Source: Pyropia yezoensis
Taxonomy: Eukaryota; Rhodophyta; Bangiophyceae; Bangiales; Bangiaceae
Assembly (NCBI GenBank): GCA_009829735.1
Contig: CM020619.1
Location: forward strand, 9,910,375 to 9,974,374
DNA length: 64,000 nt
Direction of reading: 5' to 3'
Under the pieces are notes generated by a model. The model did not search any database, was not told where the DNA came from, and was given only the letters and a program-made list of their open reading frames with translations. Positions 11,218 to 20,641 of the stretch are shown here, one piece after another. Positions within the stretch are counted from its first letter, which is position 1; the number at the start of each line of letters is the position of its first letter. Made by a program: the position numbers and the translations under genes.

Positions 11218-12158
11218 CTACATTTCAACAGGGGCGGCGGCCTTGCAGTCGTCCTTCTCCTTGGCGTGGACAGCGACACGATACCAACGCACCCACCCCC
11301 GGCTGAGAACGACCACCAGCGCCAAGACCAGGATGTCGTACGTGACCGCCCAATATGCGAGCAACCGGTGCCTGCTTGCATGGTGGTAGCCCGGGCGGGC
11401 GACCAGAATCAGCGACTCGACGTACCGCACCCGGCGACCAGCCAAAGCCAGTGTCGATTTCGTTGCTAGCTCCGTCGCGTTGGCCGCCACCCGCACGTCC
11501 AGGTGGAGCGTCGCCACCCGCCAGGCTGAGCCGCTCAGCTCCGCCTCGTCGAAGGGTACGAAGCCAAAGACAGAGCCCATCCCCACCACAGCGATGTGCG
11601 TTGCGGACGCTGAGTGGCGGACCGCCGTGGCGACGGCGCCCGCGGCCGGCCGGGGGTCCAGCGCCAGCAACACCTCCGTCAGGGCCACCAACTAGGGCAT
11701 GGGCAGCAGGGAGGCCAAAGAAATCGTCGAGTCGGATGCGGGCTCCGGGGAGGTCCATTTCAAAGGGTTCCCGCTCGTGTGCCGCCGCCAGCCGCTGTGA
11801 GAGAGCCTGGATGACGGCGCGCCACGTGACTAGGCTGTTCAGCTCCTCGTTGGAGCCGTTATAGCGGCAGATCCCAAGGCGGCTTGCCAGGCTGGCCTCG
11901 GCGGGGGAAGCGGCCGCGCCGACGCGGGGGAGTTCCCTGTCCCCTCGGCCCAGCAGCCATATCGGTTGCCGCCGCGCGCCGTTACAGGCCGCCCGTCCCC
12001 TCGCTGCTGCAGGGTGCGGGTGTCGAGGCATCGGGCTCGAAGCGTGGTTGAACATACCACAGGAGCTGCTTGTCAGAGCGGACACCGTCATTGGGCGCCC
12101 ACAGACGGCAGATTGGTGTCGTGAAAGACAGATGCGCCAATGCGCACAGCCACTTCAT
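11218..12158 (-). pseudogene. Putative single-pass membrane protein gene, frame-broken or spliced
   Basis: Three protein-like blocks lie in order on the minus strand. Block 1 starts at the ATG at 12158 (MKWLCALAHLSFTTPICRLW, then SDKQLLWYVQPRFEPDA) and stays open to a TAA at 11982. A possible donor (GTAACG) lies just at that stop. Block 2 (ASLASRLGICRYNGSNEELN to LDDFFGLPAAHAL) is in another frame. Block 3 starts at 11691 in a third frame (LVALTEVLLALDPRPAAGAV), has an NAT glycosylation motif, an R-P-G-Y before a hydrophobic helix (LLAYWAVTYDILVLALVVVL) and a basic tail, and stops at 11218. No usable GT donor lies between blocks 2 and 3, so that junction looks like a one-base frameshift, while the block 1-2 junction may be an intron. 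I do not recognise the family; the topology suggests a lumenal/extracellular domain anchored by one C-terminal TM. Confidence 0.35.
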
Positions 12159-12937
12159 CAGTTCGGTGTTGTCTTGCCGCTGGTCCGGCGCACAACGGGC
12201 CTTGCTGAGCGGAACTAGGCGCGCCGCTACCTACCGCCCTACTCGGCAGTCACGGTGGCGTGTTGCGCCATGTGCTTCGCACCGGGGATCTACCGTGCAC
12301 TCCTTTGTACTAAATTTTGCCTCGTGCCAGGTTGCCCGAGAGAATCCCCGGTGATGGGCTAGAGACAGCGTCCACGGCTGTCTTCTTAATCTCATTGGCC
12401 ACGGCTATCACACACATGGGATCAGTGGCCACTCAAAGCACGACAGATCCCTGTCCGATGGCCTAGAGTAGAATACCACCTGTGGACGTGTGGCTGATGT
12501 GCAGGCGGCCAACCATCCCCCCAGTTGACACCGCGGGCTCATCTCGTCCCTCCACCCTGCAGGGTCCGCCATTCGCGGTGGCGAGAGGTGCTCCCTCCTT
12601 GGCCTCCGGCCCTCGCGGCCTGGGCGGGGCGGCTCGGGCCGACCCGTATTCGGTGGTGCGCGCGCCTCTTCTCCGCGCCTCACCGCGCGGCCGCACAACG
12701 AAGCAGCCCTGTGCCAACAGGATAAGAGAGATGTAAAGAGGGAGCAGTACACGCCCCAGAGCCCGTGCTATTGCTTGCACGGCCTACGCCCGACATCCGT
12801 GTGCCCCGTAACGTCCCCATTGCCCCCCCAGGCCCCATTTCCTTTCGCAGCTACCCCGCCGTGGTCAGCGCCCCCTTGCCGCACCATGTTCCCCCCCCCC
12901 CGCCCCCCCGACAACTCCCCACTCCTCGCACATTCAG
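12159..12937. other. Intergenic / unresolved upstream exons of the NTF2-like gene
   Basis: No domain is recognisable here. The NTF2-like exon that follows appears to begin at a splice acceptor, so an upstream + strand exon may lie here, but none can be picked with confidence. Confidence 0.4.
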
Positions 12938-13229
12938 GCCCAACGTCTTCTTCATCCACCCGGGCGCCGCCATAATCACTGGCCGATCCGCCGTCCACGA
13001 CTTTTACGCCCGCATCTGCGCGACGAGGGGCTCGCGGGTCCTGGCGCCCCTTCACGTCAAGGTCCTCTCTGCCATCCGCGTCGGCACCACCCTCTTTGTG
13101 CGGTTGGAGCTCACGTCTGCGGCGCTGGCACGGCCCTACTACGGCGCCGACGCGTACGGTATTTTCGGGGACACGCTCGTCGCTGCGCAGGGATCGTTTG
13201 ACCCGGCAGGGCTGGTGTGGAAGGAGTAG
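12938..13229 (+). CDS. NTF2-like domain protein, last exon
   Basis: The reading frame ending at TAG 13227-13229 encodes PNVFFIHPGAAIITGR, then AVHDFYARI, a basic segment, IRVGTTLFVRLEL and finally DTLVAAQGSFDPAGLVWKE. The F.HPG..I.GR....FY.R opening is the pattern of NTF2/SnoaL-like cone folds. The sequence before it is a C-run followed by CACATTCAG, a good splice acceptor ending at 12937, so this is probably a terminal exon whose 5' part I could not place. The same frame is open upstream to 12765 but is Pro-rich and looks non-coding. Such domains occur in many unrelated proteins, so no function is proposed. Confidence 0.45.
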
Positions 13230-13534
13230 AGTGCGGGACGCAGGCGGGGGGCCAGTGGGGGGCAGAGAGGGGGAGGGAGACCATGTCAGAGGATGAATGG
13301 CGAGGGGCCCCTTCCGAGAGCTAACTTGCTGAAGAGGGACGCCCGGTCTTCTCAGAGAAGTTAGGCGGTCGCAGCAGAGGTGTTCGGAGAGCCGCAGCGA
13401 CACGAACACTCTCCGCAGCGCTCACGCGAGCGGAGGCGTGAAGGGGAGGGGGGTGGGGGAGGGAGCGAGGCCGGGGGGGTCCCCGCCCCGCCCCACCCCC
13501 CGGCTGCAGCCACCACAGCTGTGGCCACAGTATA
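13230..13534. other. Intergenic
   Basis: G-rich 3' flank of the NTF2-like exon, followed by C-rich low complexity up to the TA target site of the Tc1 element. No gene seen. Confidence 0.6.
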
Positions 13535-13536
13535 TA

Positions 13537-14366
13537 CAGTCAGTGAGCAAATTTATCCGTACGGCAAGAATTGATAATTATGCTGATCTTTTTGCTACTA
13601 TCCTATCGTCTATCCTGCGCCATGGACTGATCAACTCTTTGTGCTGGCAACTCCTACTTCGATCACGTTCTGCACCCGTTGAAGCATCGACTCCTCCAGC
13701 GCCTTGCAAAAGACGTGAGGACTCCATTGTGCACCCCCGCCGCCCACAGCACAATAGAAGGCGCTTGGCCTCGTTCTGGTCCGACAGGTAGGGTGTGTTG
13801 GCGGCCACCTGGTGCGCACCCCATGGCCTTGACGGCCCACCGGATCGTCCGGGTTGACACAGCACCCTTCTCGGAGCACCCACCCCCCTGAGTGCGCGAC
13901 TGTCTTTGTCAAAGAACCGATGGAGGTAAAGCCGTTATGATCCAACTCTCGGCGCAGGGAGCGCAAGAAGGGCCCCGTCATGACATTCAGCCGCTCCCGC
14001 TTGTCCACTCCGGCAGCGCTTTCCGTCGTCTGCACCACCCAAGCAGTGTAGGTGATGAAGCTTTTCGTCAGCCCGAGAGCCGTACGTACCAATGGCTCCA
14101 AGTGACTATCCCTGACAGAGCAGCGTCGCGATCGTCTCCCGCTCGCCGGAAGACAGCGGACGACGTGAGCATATCCCCGTGGTGGTTGGTGGGCGCCCCA
14201 CGCTCCAGTGGAGTCAGCTGTCGGAGGGCGAAGAGGCGCGCTGCTGGTGCGTGTGGCGGCAAAGTCGAGAAATGTGGCGCGCTGTTGCAGGGAGGCGGGT
14301 GGATAGACTTGATCCGGGACGGAAAAAGTGTTCCAAAAACGTATGGATAATTCTGCTCACTGACTG
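13537..14366 (-). mobile_element. Tc1/mariner element, copy 1 (830 bp, internally deleted)
   Basis: The terminal inverted repeats read CAGTCAGTGAGCAAATTTAT at the left end and, on the reverse strand, CAGTCAGTGAGCAGAATTAT at the right end. They are flanked by TA duplications at 13535-13536 and 14367-14368, which is the Tc1/mariner signature. At 830 bp it is too short for a full transposase. The interior carries minus-strand N-terminal transposase remnants: an HTH-like block reading STRTIRWAVKAMGC plus an upstream segment (FLRSLRRELDHNGFTSIGSL) in a shifted frame. Confidence 0.85.
13631..14101 (-). pseudogene. Tc1-type transposase remnant
   Basis: Frame-shifted fragment of a Tc1-like transposase inside copy 1. 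STRTIRWAVKAMGC resembles the second helix-turn-helix of Tc1/Tc3 transposases (consensus like S.RTVRR.L...G). No DDE/DDD core is present. The same fragment recurs in opposite orientation at about 32965-33396. Confidence 0.5.
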
Positions 14367-14381
14367 TACGTACTGTCCGTA

Positions 14382-15650
14382 CTGTCAGTGAGCAAAATTA
14401 TCCGCACGTTTTTGCAACATTTTCTGCATCCCGGATCAAGTCTCCCCACCCGCCTCCTTGCAACAGCGCGCGCCACATTTCTTGAATTCGCCTCCACACC
14501 AGGAGTTGTCAAGCGTACCATGTTTGGTCTAGCGTATGGTACTGGGAGTCGTGGCTGGGGCACGGGCATCTACTGTCAGCCAGCCGACTTCTGGGCAAGC
14601 GTAGTGGCGCCTGTGACCGGAGTCATGAGTATTTACAAGCGTACTAGCGAGTAGTAAATTTCGGCAACAGTATGAGTACCGCAAGAGTATCCAGAGCATG
14701 AAAAAGAGGTCAATTTACGAAAATGTACTGCATTTTACATTTCGGTGTGACTGGATTCCCTTCTCTGATGGCTCTTCTCCATGCTTGACAAGCGAAGGGA
14801 GCACGGGATCCCGCGCTGGGCCTGTCATTTGTCACGACTCTTGGGGGCATTCCAGAGCCAGGTGGTGCGCGGGCGCTGGCAAGAGTGCATGTCATTGGCT
14901 TCGGCTTGCCCGAGAGCACCATCTGACCTTCCATCCCATCAGCAGGCTGCAAAGAAAATTGTCAGCCCCTCACCCGCCCCACCCTGGGGACCACCCCGAG
15001 GGCCCGTGGGACCTCGGCGACGCATCCAGGGTCGTTCTGGCGGGTGGGCCTGGGAGGCGTCGGTTCGAGGAGCGAAAACACATCAGAATCCGAGGCGACA
15101 GGGTCGTGTTACGCTTGAGTTTTTTAACTCCGCGTATCACGAGCCGAGAAATGATCCCATGAATACTGGCCGGCAATACTCGGGTGATTTCCATGCAAGC
15201 GTATGGTGGATGCACGCTCATCAAGCAAGTGAGCATTCGGGATGCTGAGCTAAATTGGCACGAGTACCGTCACTACGCTTGAAAAATACTTGCGTATACG
15301 CTTGAGCCAGATACGCTTGACAAGCCCTGCTCCACACGCACCAGCAGCGCGCGTCTTCGCCCTCCGACAGCAAATTCCCCTGAAGCGTGGGCCGCCCACC
15401 AAACACCATGGGGATACGCTCACGTCGTCCCCTGTCCTCCGGTAAGCGAGACACGATCGCGACGCTGCTCTGTCAGGGATAGTCACTGGGAGCCATTTGT
15501 ACGGCGCTCGGGCTGACCAAAAGCATAATCACTTACACGGCTTGGGTGGTGTGGACGACGGAAAGCACTGCCAGGGTGGAAAAGCGGGGCCGGCTGAATG
15601 TCATGACGGGGCCCTCCCTCCCTACGCGAAAAACGCTGGATGATGAGTTA
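14382..15650 (+). mobile_element. Tc1/mariner element, copy 2, head-to-head with copy 1 and split by a hAT insertion
   Basis: Begins with CTGTCAGTGAGCAAAATTAT after TA at 14380-14381, one mismatch from the copy 1 terminus. Bases 14382-14499 are the reverse complement of the right end of copy 1, and 15330 to about 15620 match the reverse complement of about 13960-14260. The element is therefore inverted relative to copy 1 and interrupted by 14500-15329. It becomes unalignable after about 15620-15650, so its far end is lost. Confidence 0.75.
14500..15329. mobile_element. Non-autonomous hAT element, 830 bp
   Basis: Terminal inverted repeats are CAGGAGTTGTCAAGCGTACC (left) and CAGGGCTTGTCAAGCGTATC (right end, reverse strand). 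A perfect 8-bp duplication CTCCACAC lies at 14492-14499 and 15330-15337. The empty site is confirmed by the uninterrupted sequence of Tc1 copy 1, where only one equivalent of this segment is present. CAGGG-type ends with 8-bp duplications are the hAT hallmark. At least eight subterminal AAGCGTA/TAGCGTA motifs occur in both orientations within about 150 bp of each end, which probably serve as transposase-binding sites. No transposase ORF is present, so movement would need an autonomous partner. Confidence 0.85.
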
Positions 15651-16435
15651 CATTGACTGCCGGATGAGGCGCCTCTATTTTATTGGCCAGGGTATTTGAC
15701 AAATCCGCCAGGGACAATCGTTCGGCGGACCGCGGTGCGTGGTGCAGAGTGCGGGGAGGCTGTTCGTGGAAGGGGTGAGGTGTGCGCGTCTGCGAAGTGC
15801 GAGGAGCGTCATCTCCCTCCAGAGCGTACGTCCTCCCCCTCCCTGCGGAGGCACAACCCCCCCCCCGGCGGTCTCCCCCCCCCGGGCAGGAGTGGAACTG
15901 GGGCTGGTGTCTGGAATGAACAGTCACCCAGTGGCCGCTCTTTCCGTAAATATGGCACCCGCCTTCCGCGTGCATGCCTTTGTCGCCCGTTGCCCCCCTC
16001 CCTTGACGTTCACTACCCTCCCCTGTCATGCCTTGGTTCATCCTTGCCTCTGTCGCTACTTCCCCTCCCCCCGGTCGCCCGCCTCCCCCCCCCCCCCCCC
16101 CCACAGGCAACTCTTCTCGCCCCCGCCACCGCCGGCGCCACCCGCTCCCTTTTCTTGTTCCCGCCTTGGTTCGCTCTTGCGTCCTTCTTTTCCCTCCCTT
16201 CTCCCCCCGCCCAAGACGTCCCTGCGCTTGCGCTCGGTGCCGGCGGCCATGTTGCGTCGGCATAGCGGCTGAGGACGGGCGTGTGGCGGGGGGGCATGGC
16301 GCTGGGGTGCAGGGGGAGCAGGGCGACTGGTGTCTGGGGGTGCTGAGGGCTTGGGAGTTGATGGTGCAGTGGTGGTGGCTGGGTCAGAAGCATGGGAGTG
16401 AGGCTGGAGAAAGGATAAGTGGGTGGCGATAGCCG
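15651..16435. other. Intergenic, pyrimidine-rich low complexity
   Basis: Contains C runs (for example near 16087-16103) and G/T-rich stretches. Long open frames on both strands have low-complexity Pro/Ser composition and no domain. No gene seen. Confidence 0.6.
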
Positions 16436-16440
16436 GGGGG

Positions 16441-17019
16441 TGTAGCATCCCTGGCCCTGACTTGGCGTCGACCCGGGATGGCGACCAAGGGACACCAGCT
16501 GCCAGAACACGGCCGCCGTGTGGGGATGGTTGGCGGCCGTGGCCCGTGCACGGCTCTGGGATGCGGTGGACGACGCTACCCACAAGTGAGAGAGGGACTT
16601 CTGATGGGTTTTTGAATACTTGCGAGGGACTTGATTTGAGAGAAATTGAGTGTGAGATTAGTGAGGGAGAATAGAATTAGTAGAGATAGTGGCCCCCGAC
16701 CTGACGAGGTTAGACTCGGGTCGGCGCCACTCGGGGGTAGGGGGGGGGGGGGGCTACCTGGCCAACGTGCGGAGGCTCCCCCAGATGCTGGTTAAGAGGG
16801 ACAGGGAGGCGCCCTTCGCCCGTGCCCTCAGGGAAAAAGAACAACTGCGCGTTTGCTTTCCTCTTCCCCGTGTGCACTACCGTGCGTATCTGGTGGCTCT
16901 GCCGACAGGCACGTGAGGCAACAGGCATACCACTCTCGTAGTTCCCCTTTCTGTGTTACCTGTCCCTTTCCCCCGAGGGATCCTGACACATGCCTGAGAG
17001 GATCGAGTTTTATACCACA
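16441..17019 (+). repeat. A1 5' LTR (579 bp)
   Basis: Starts TGTAGCATCC and ends TATACCACA (TG...CA). It is followed by the primer-binding site GTGGAGCAGCAGGGG at about 17024-17041. Confidence 0.92.
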
Positions 17020-17228
17020 TATTGGGTGGAGCAGCAGGGGATTGAAGTGTTTGAGAAGCGACATTTGGGGGCAGCGGTTGGGTTGTTTTTGTTCTGTCCT
17101 CTTCTGTGGTTTGGAAATTATTTGCACCCGTTCACTGGATTCTCTTTTCTGGCTCTCCAACCCCTCTCTTGTGGTCTGACGATCTTCGGACACGCAGGCA
17201 ACTGGACTGTGGAAGTCAAGAGACCAAC

Positions 17229-18523
17229 ATGGCTACCCTCCCTTGCACGACGGTGCCCGAAGGGGTAGACCCTGCGTCCCTTGACGCATCCCTGGTCACC
17301 GCGGGGGACGGTGTTCAACCCGGCGTTGTCCCCGCGGGCGAAGTAGACCTGGGCGCGACACCCGGTAGCGGGCTGGAGTAAACAGGCGACCAAGTACCTC
17401 CTGCTCCGCATCCTCCGGCTGTCCCTCCATTGGGGGCCACCCCGGGGTCATCGGCGTTCGAGTCCGCTCGAAGCAGACGACTCCCTCCTGCCGGTTCTAC
17501 TCCTGAACTTTCAGGGATACCCCCTGGTGTGTTTCCTCCTGGACCTACACATGGCAGCTGGGTGTATACACCTCTTCCTGTGGGCGCTACCAGTACCAGA
17601 GGCACCGCTGCGACTGGCTCTACGGGTCTCCCTGAGACCTCGACTCCTGGGACCGGCCAAGCTTTTCCTCCCCTGGCGTCCTTTGGGGCGGAAAGTTCCA
17701 AGATCCGTAACCGGAGCAGCCGGAGGCGGCGGCGTCGTCGTCGTCACTCTAGCACCAGTGAGACCAGTTCCGCCAGCTCCGAGGAGGGATACAACTGGGA
17801 CGCGACCCCTGGTACCACTCGGCGCGGGCTGGTCGAGTTTGGCTTTCCTGCGCACCAAGTGGGGGACACTTCCCTGAACAATGTCACGTACTGGGGCAGC
17901 TACCGGCTGGAGAACCAAGACCAAGGTTACACCCGGAAGATGGCCAAGAAGATGGCATCTATAAACCGGCGCATGCAGCCGAGTTTTGGGGACATCCCAA
18001 TTTTTCTGGGAAGAAACGGGGGCTTATCTTTGCCTTCCTCCGCCGGTCTGTCAAGGCATGTAACGACAATGATGCATCGGAAGGCTAGGCACTCTACCTT
18101 CTGGTCAAGTTCATGACCGGAGAAGCGGAATAGCGGTTCGCACAAGTTCTCCGGGACTCAGCCGGACACATCGTCGGGCGTAACGTTGGTAGCTATGTGG
18201 AAGCGGTCAACTGGCTCCTGTCCAACTACGCCGACGCGGACTCCCTCCAAAAGGCGGCGGGAAAGATGAACCGGGCAACCATGGAGCGACAAGAGACTCC
18301 AGAGGCCTGCGCCCGCCGTATCCGGTAGATGAGCGAGGCTTGTGGCAAAGTTTACCCTGAGGACAGGCTGAAAATGATCTTCTCGGAAGGGCTTCCTGAA
18401 TATCTTCAAGTTGATGCTGAGAACTACAACCAGGAACACCAAGAGCATACCTTCCAGAAGCTGATGGCCTACACCGAGGGCAAGTATCGGCAAGCCAAGG
18501 CAATCCAGGCCCCCTCATCCTAG
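17229..18523 (+). pseudogene. gag: A1 gag, degenerate and truncated
   Basis: Homologous to A2 gag from the initiator (MATLPCTTVPEGVDP) through the Arg/Ser-rich linker and capsid region to KYRQAKAIQAP. It carries several in-frame stops (for example TAA near 17379, TAG near 18133 and 18327) and frameshifts. The sequence then jumps directly from capsid into the end of the protease domain (CCTAGGCTGGGACTTCC): about 0.93 kb present in A2, with the zinc knuckle and protease active site, is deleted. Confidence 0.88.
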
Positions 18524-19850
18524 GCTGGGACTTCCAGAGGCAGCATGTCAAGAGCATCCTCCCAGGAGAAAGAAAGGTGCAATTCAACCATGGGTTTGTG
18601 TCGCCGGTGCTGGAGCATCTGGACACCAAGGTTCGTGTAGTCAAGAACAAGAAGAACCGCGTCCCGCCCTCAACCCTGACGCTCTTAGAACCAGTGCTTC
18701 TTCCTCCTCGTTCGGAGACCAAGGTTTAAGTGACTACCCGGACAACTGGTCAGTGCCTGATCTTCGGACGCAAGGAGTTTATGGCGAAGCACCGGTTATA
18801 TCTGGCCCATGGGCACCACAGGAAAGGCACGTCCCATTCTCCGTGCTCGTCGTGAACGTGAGCCGGAAACCAATAACTCTTCCCAAGAGCACTCGATTTG
18901 GGACGGCAGAACCTTACCGAGGCTCTGCCCGTGCCCTGAGCAAAGAGGACCTCCTGAACCTGCAACAAGAACTGGCATCCAACCTATCCGCCCTGCGCGT
19001 ACCTTCGGAACAACCACATGCTGTCGGCGTTTTCCAAACGCCCGAGCAAGCACCGCCCAAGATGCGAAACGTCAAACAAGAAGATGTTCCTCCGGACCTG
19101 AAGGAGGCTCTGGAGAAGCTTCTTCGAGAATATCGGCACCTGCGGTCTGGAGAGCTGCGCAAGATGGACGCAACCCTACATCGGATTCAACTTAAGCCGG
19201 ATGCTAAGCCAGTACACCTGCAACCGTACCGGGCTGGACCACATCGCCGGGATGAGATTGAGAAGCAGGTTAACAAGATGCTCAAGATGGATGTTATCGA
19301 GCCCTCAGATGGCGAGTGGGCCTTCCCGGTGGTGGTCGTCCCGAAGCCTGGCGGTCACTTCCGTTTTTGCGTCGATTACAGGCGCCTGAACGAGATGATG
19401 GTCAAGGATGTATACCCGATACCCCGAATGGATGATTGCATTGACTTCCTCGGTGACGCCACCCTCTTTTCAACTTCAGATTGTAACGCCGGATACTGTT
19501 AGATCCCCCTGGCCGACAAGAATAAGGATAAGACCACCCTCACGTGCCATATGGGGCTATTCCGGTGCAAGCGTCTTCCTTTTGGCCTCACCAATGCTCC
19601 GGCTACCTTCCAGAGAGCGATTGACATCATCCTGTCGGGGCTAAGATGGAGGACACGTCTGGTTTACTTGGACGATATCATCGTCTTCTCCAAGACCCCG
19701 GCGGAATACTAAGAGCACCTCCGAGAGGTCCTGGCTCTCCTGTACAAGGCTGGAGCTACCCTGAAGGCAGAAACGTGCCACCTGTTTGAGACCGAGGTTG
19801 AGTACCTGGGGCATGTGCTGAGCCCGGGGGAGCTTCGGGTCAACGAGAAG
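18524..19850 (+). pseudogene. pol: A1 pol, first part (end of protease and reverse transcriptase)
   Basis: Matches A2 pol from the GWDFQRQHVKS segment through the RT fingers (AFPVVVVPKPGGHFRFCVDY), LDD box and thumb to SPGELRVNEKNI, where A2 is inserted. Stops occur within it, for example TAG at 19500-19502 after DCNAGYC and TAA after the YLDDIIVFSKTPAEY segment. The frame resumes at 29519. Confidence 0.9.
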
Positions 19851-19855
19851 AATAT

Positions 19856-20428
19856 TGTAGCATCCCTGGCCCCGACTTGGCGCCGAACCGGGACTGCAAC
19901 CAGAGGGCACCAGGTGCCAGTACACGCCCGCCGTGTGGTGATGGTTGGCGGCCGTGGCCCGTGCCCGGCACTGGGATGCGGTGGACTACGCTATCCACAC
20001 GTGAGAGAGGGATTTCTGATGGGTTTTCGCATACTTGTGAGGGACTTGATTTGAGAGAATTTGAGTGTGAGATTAGTGAGTGGGAATAGAATTAGTAGTG
20101 ATAGTGGCCCCCGACCTGACGAGGTTAGACTCGGGTCGGGGCCACTCGGGGTTATGGGGGGGGCTACCTGGCCAACGTGCCAAGGCTCCCCCAGATGCAC
20201 GTTGAGAGGGACAGCGAGGCGCCCTTGGCCTGCGCCCTCAGGGAAAAAGACAACTGCGCGTTTGCTTTCCTCTTCCCCGTGTGCACTACCGTGCGTATCT
20301 GTTTGCTCTGCGAGCAGGCGCGTGAGGCAACAGGCATACCATTCTCGCAGTTCCCCTTTCTGTGTTACCTGTCCCTTTCCCCCGAGGGATATTGACACGT
20401 GTCTGAGAGGATCGAGTTTTATACCACA
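19856..20428 (+). repeat. A2 5' LTR (573 bp)
   Basis: TGTAGCATCC...TATACCACA. It contains a strong hairpin near 20106-20143 (GGCCCCCGACC / GGTCGGGGCC) present in all four A-family LTRs, and near its start a motif resembling a tRNA-Lys primer site (TGGCGCCGAACCGGGAC at about 19878-19894). Confidence 0.95.
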
Positions 20429-20432
20429 TATT

Positions 20433-20450
20433 TGGTGGAGCAGCAGGGGA
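20433..20450 (+). promoter_or_regulatory. A2 primer-binding site
   Basis: TGGTGGAGCAGCAGGGGA lies four bases inside the 5' LTR. Its complement ends in CCA, as a tRNA 3' end must, and predicts a primer tRNA whose acceptor stem begins GGAGCAG. The same 18 bases occur at the same place in B2 and B1. Primer identity is not determined. Confidence 0.8.
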
Positions 20451-20641
20451 TGATTGGAGTGTTTGAGAAGAGACATTTGGGAGCAGCGGTTGGGTTGTTC
20501 CTGTTCTGTCTTTTTTCTGTGGTTTGGGAATTATTTGCACCCGTTCACGGGAATCCCATTCCTGGCTCTCCAACCCCTGTTTTGTGGTCTTGCGATCTTT
20601 GGACACGCAGGCAACTGGACTGAGGCTGTCAAGAGACCAAC

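Noticed and set aside
10248-11381. 377-codon minus-strand frame
   Set aside because: Ala/Ser/Pro-rich, overlaps a better minus-strand candidate, no domain; kept only as a note in the gap description.
14698-15248. Open frames inside the hAT element as a transposase
   Set aside because: No RNase-H-like core or hAT dimerisation motif, and the element is only 830 bp.
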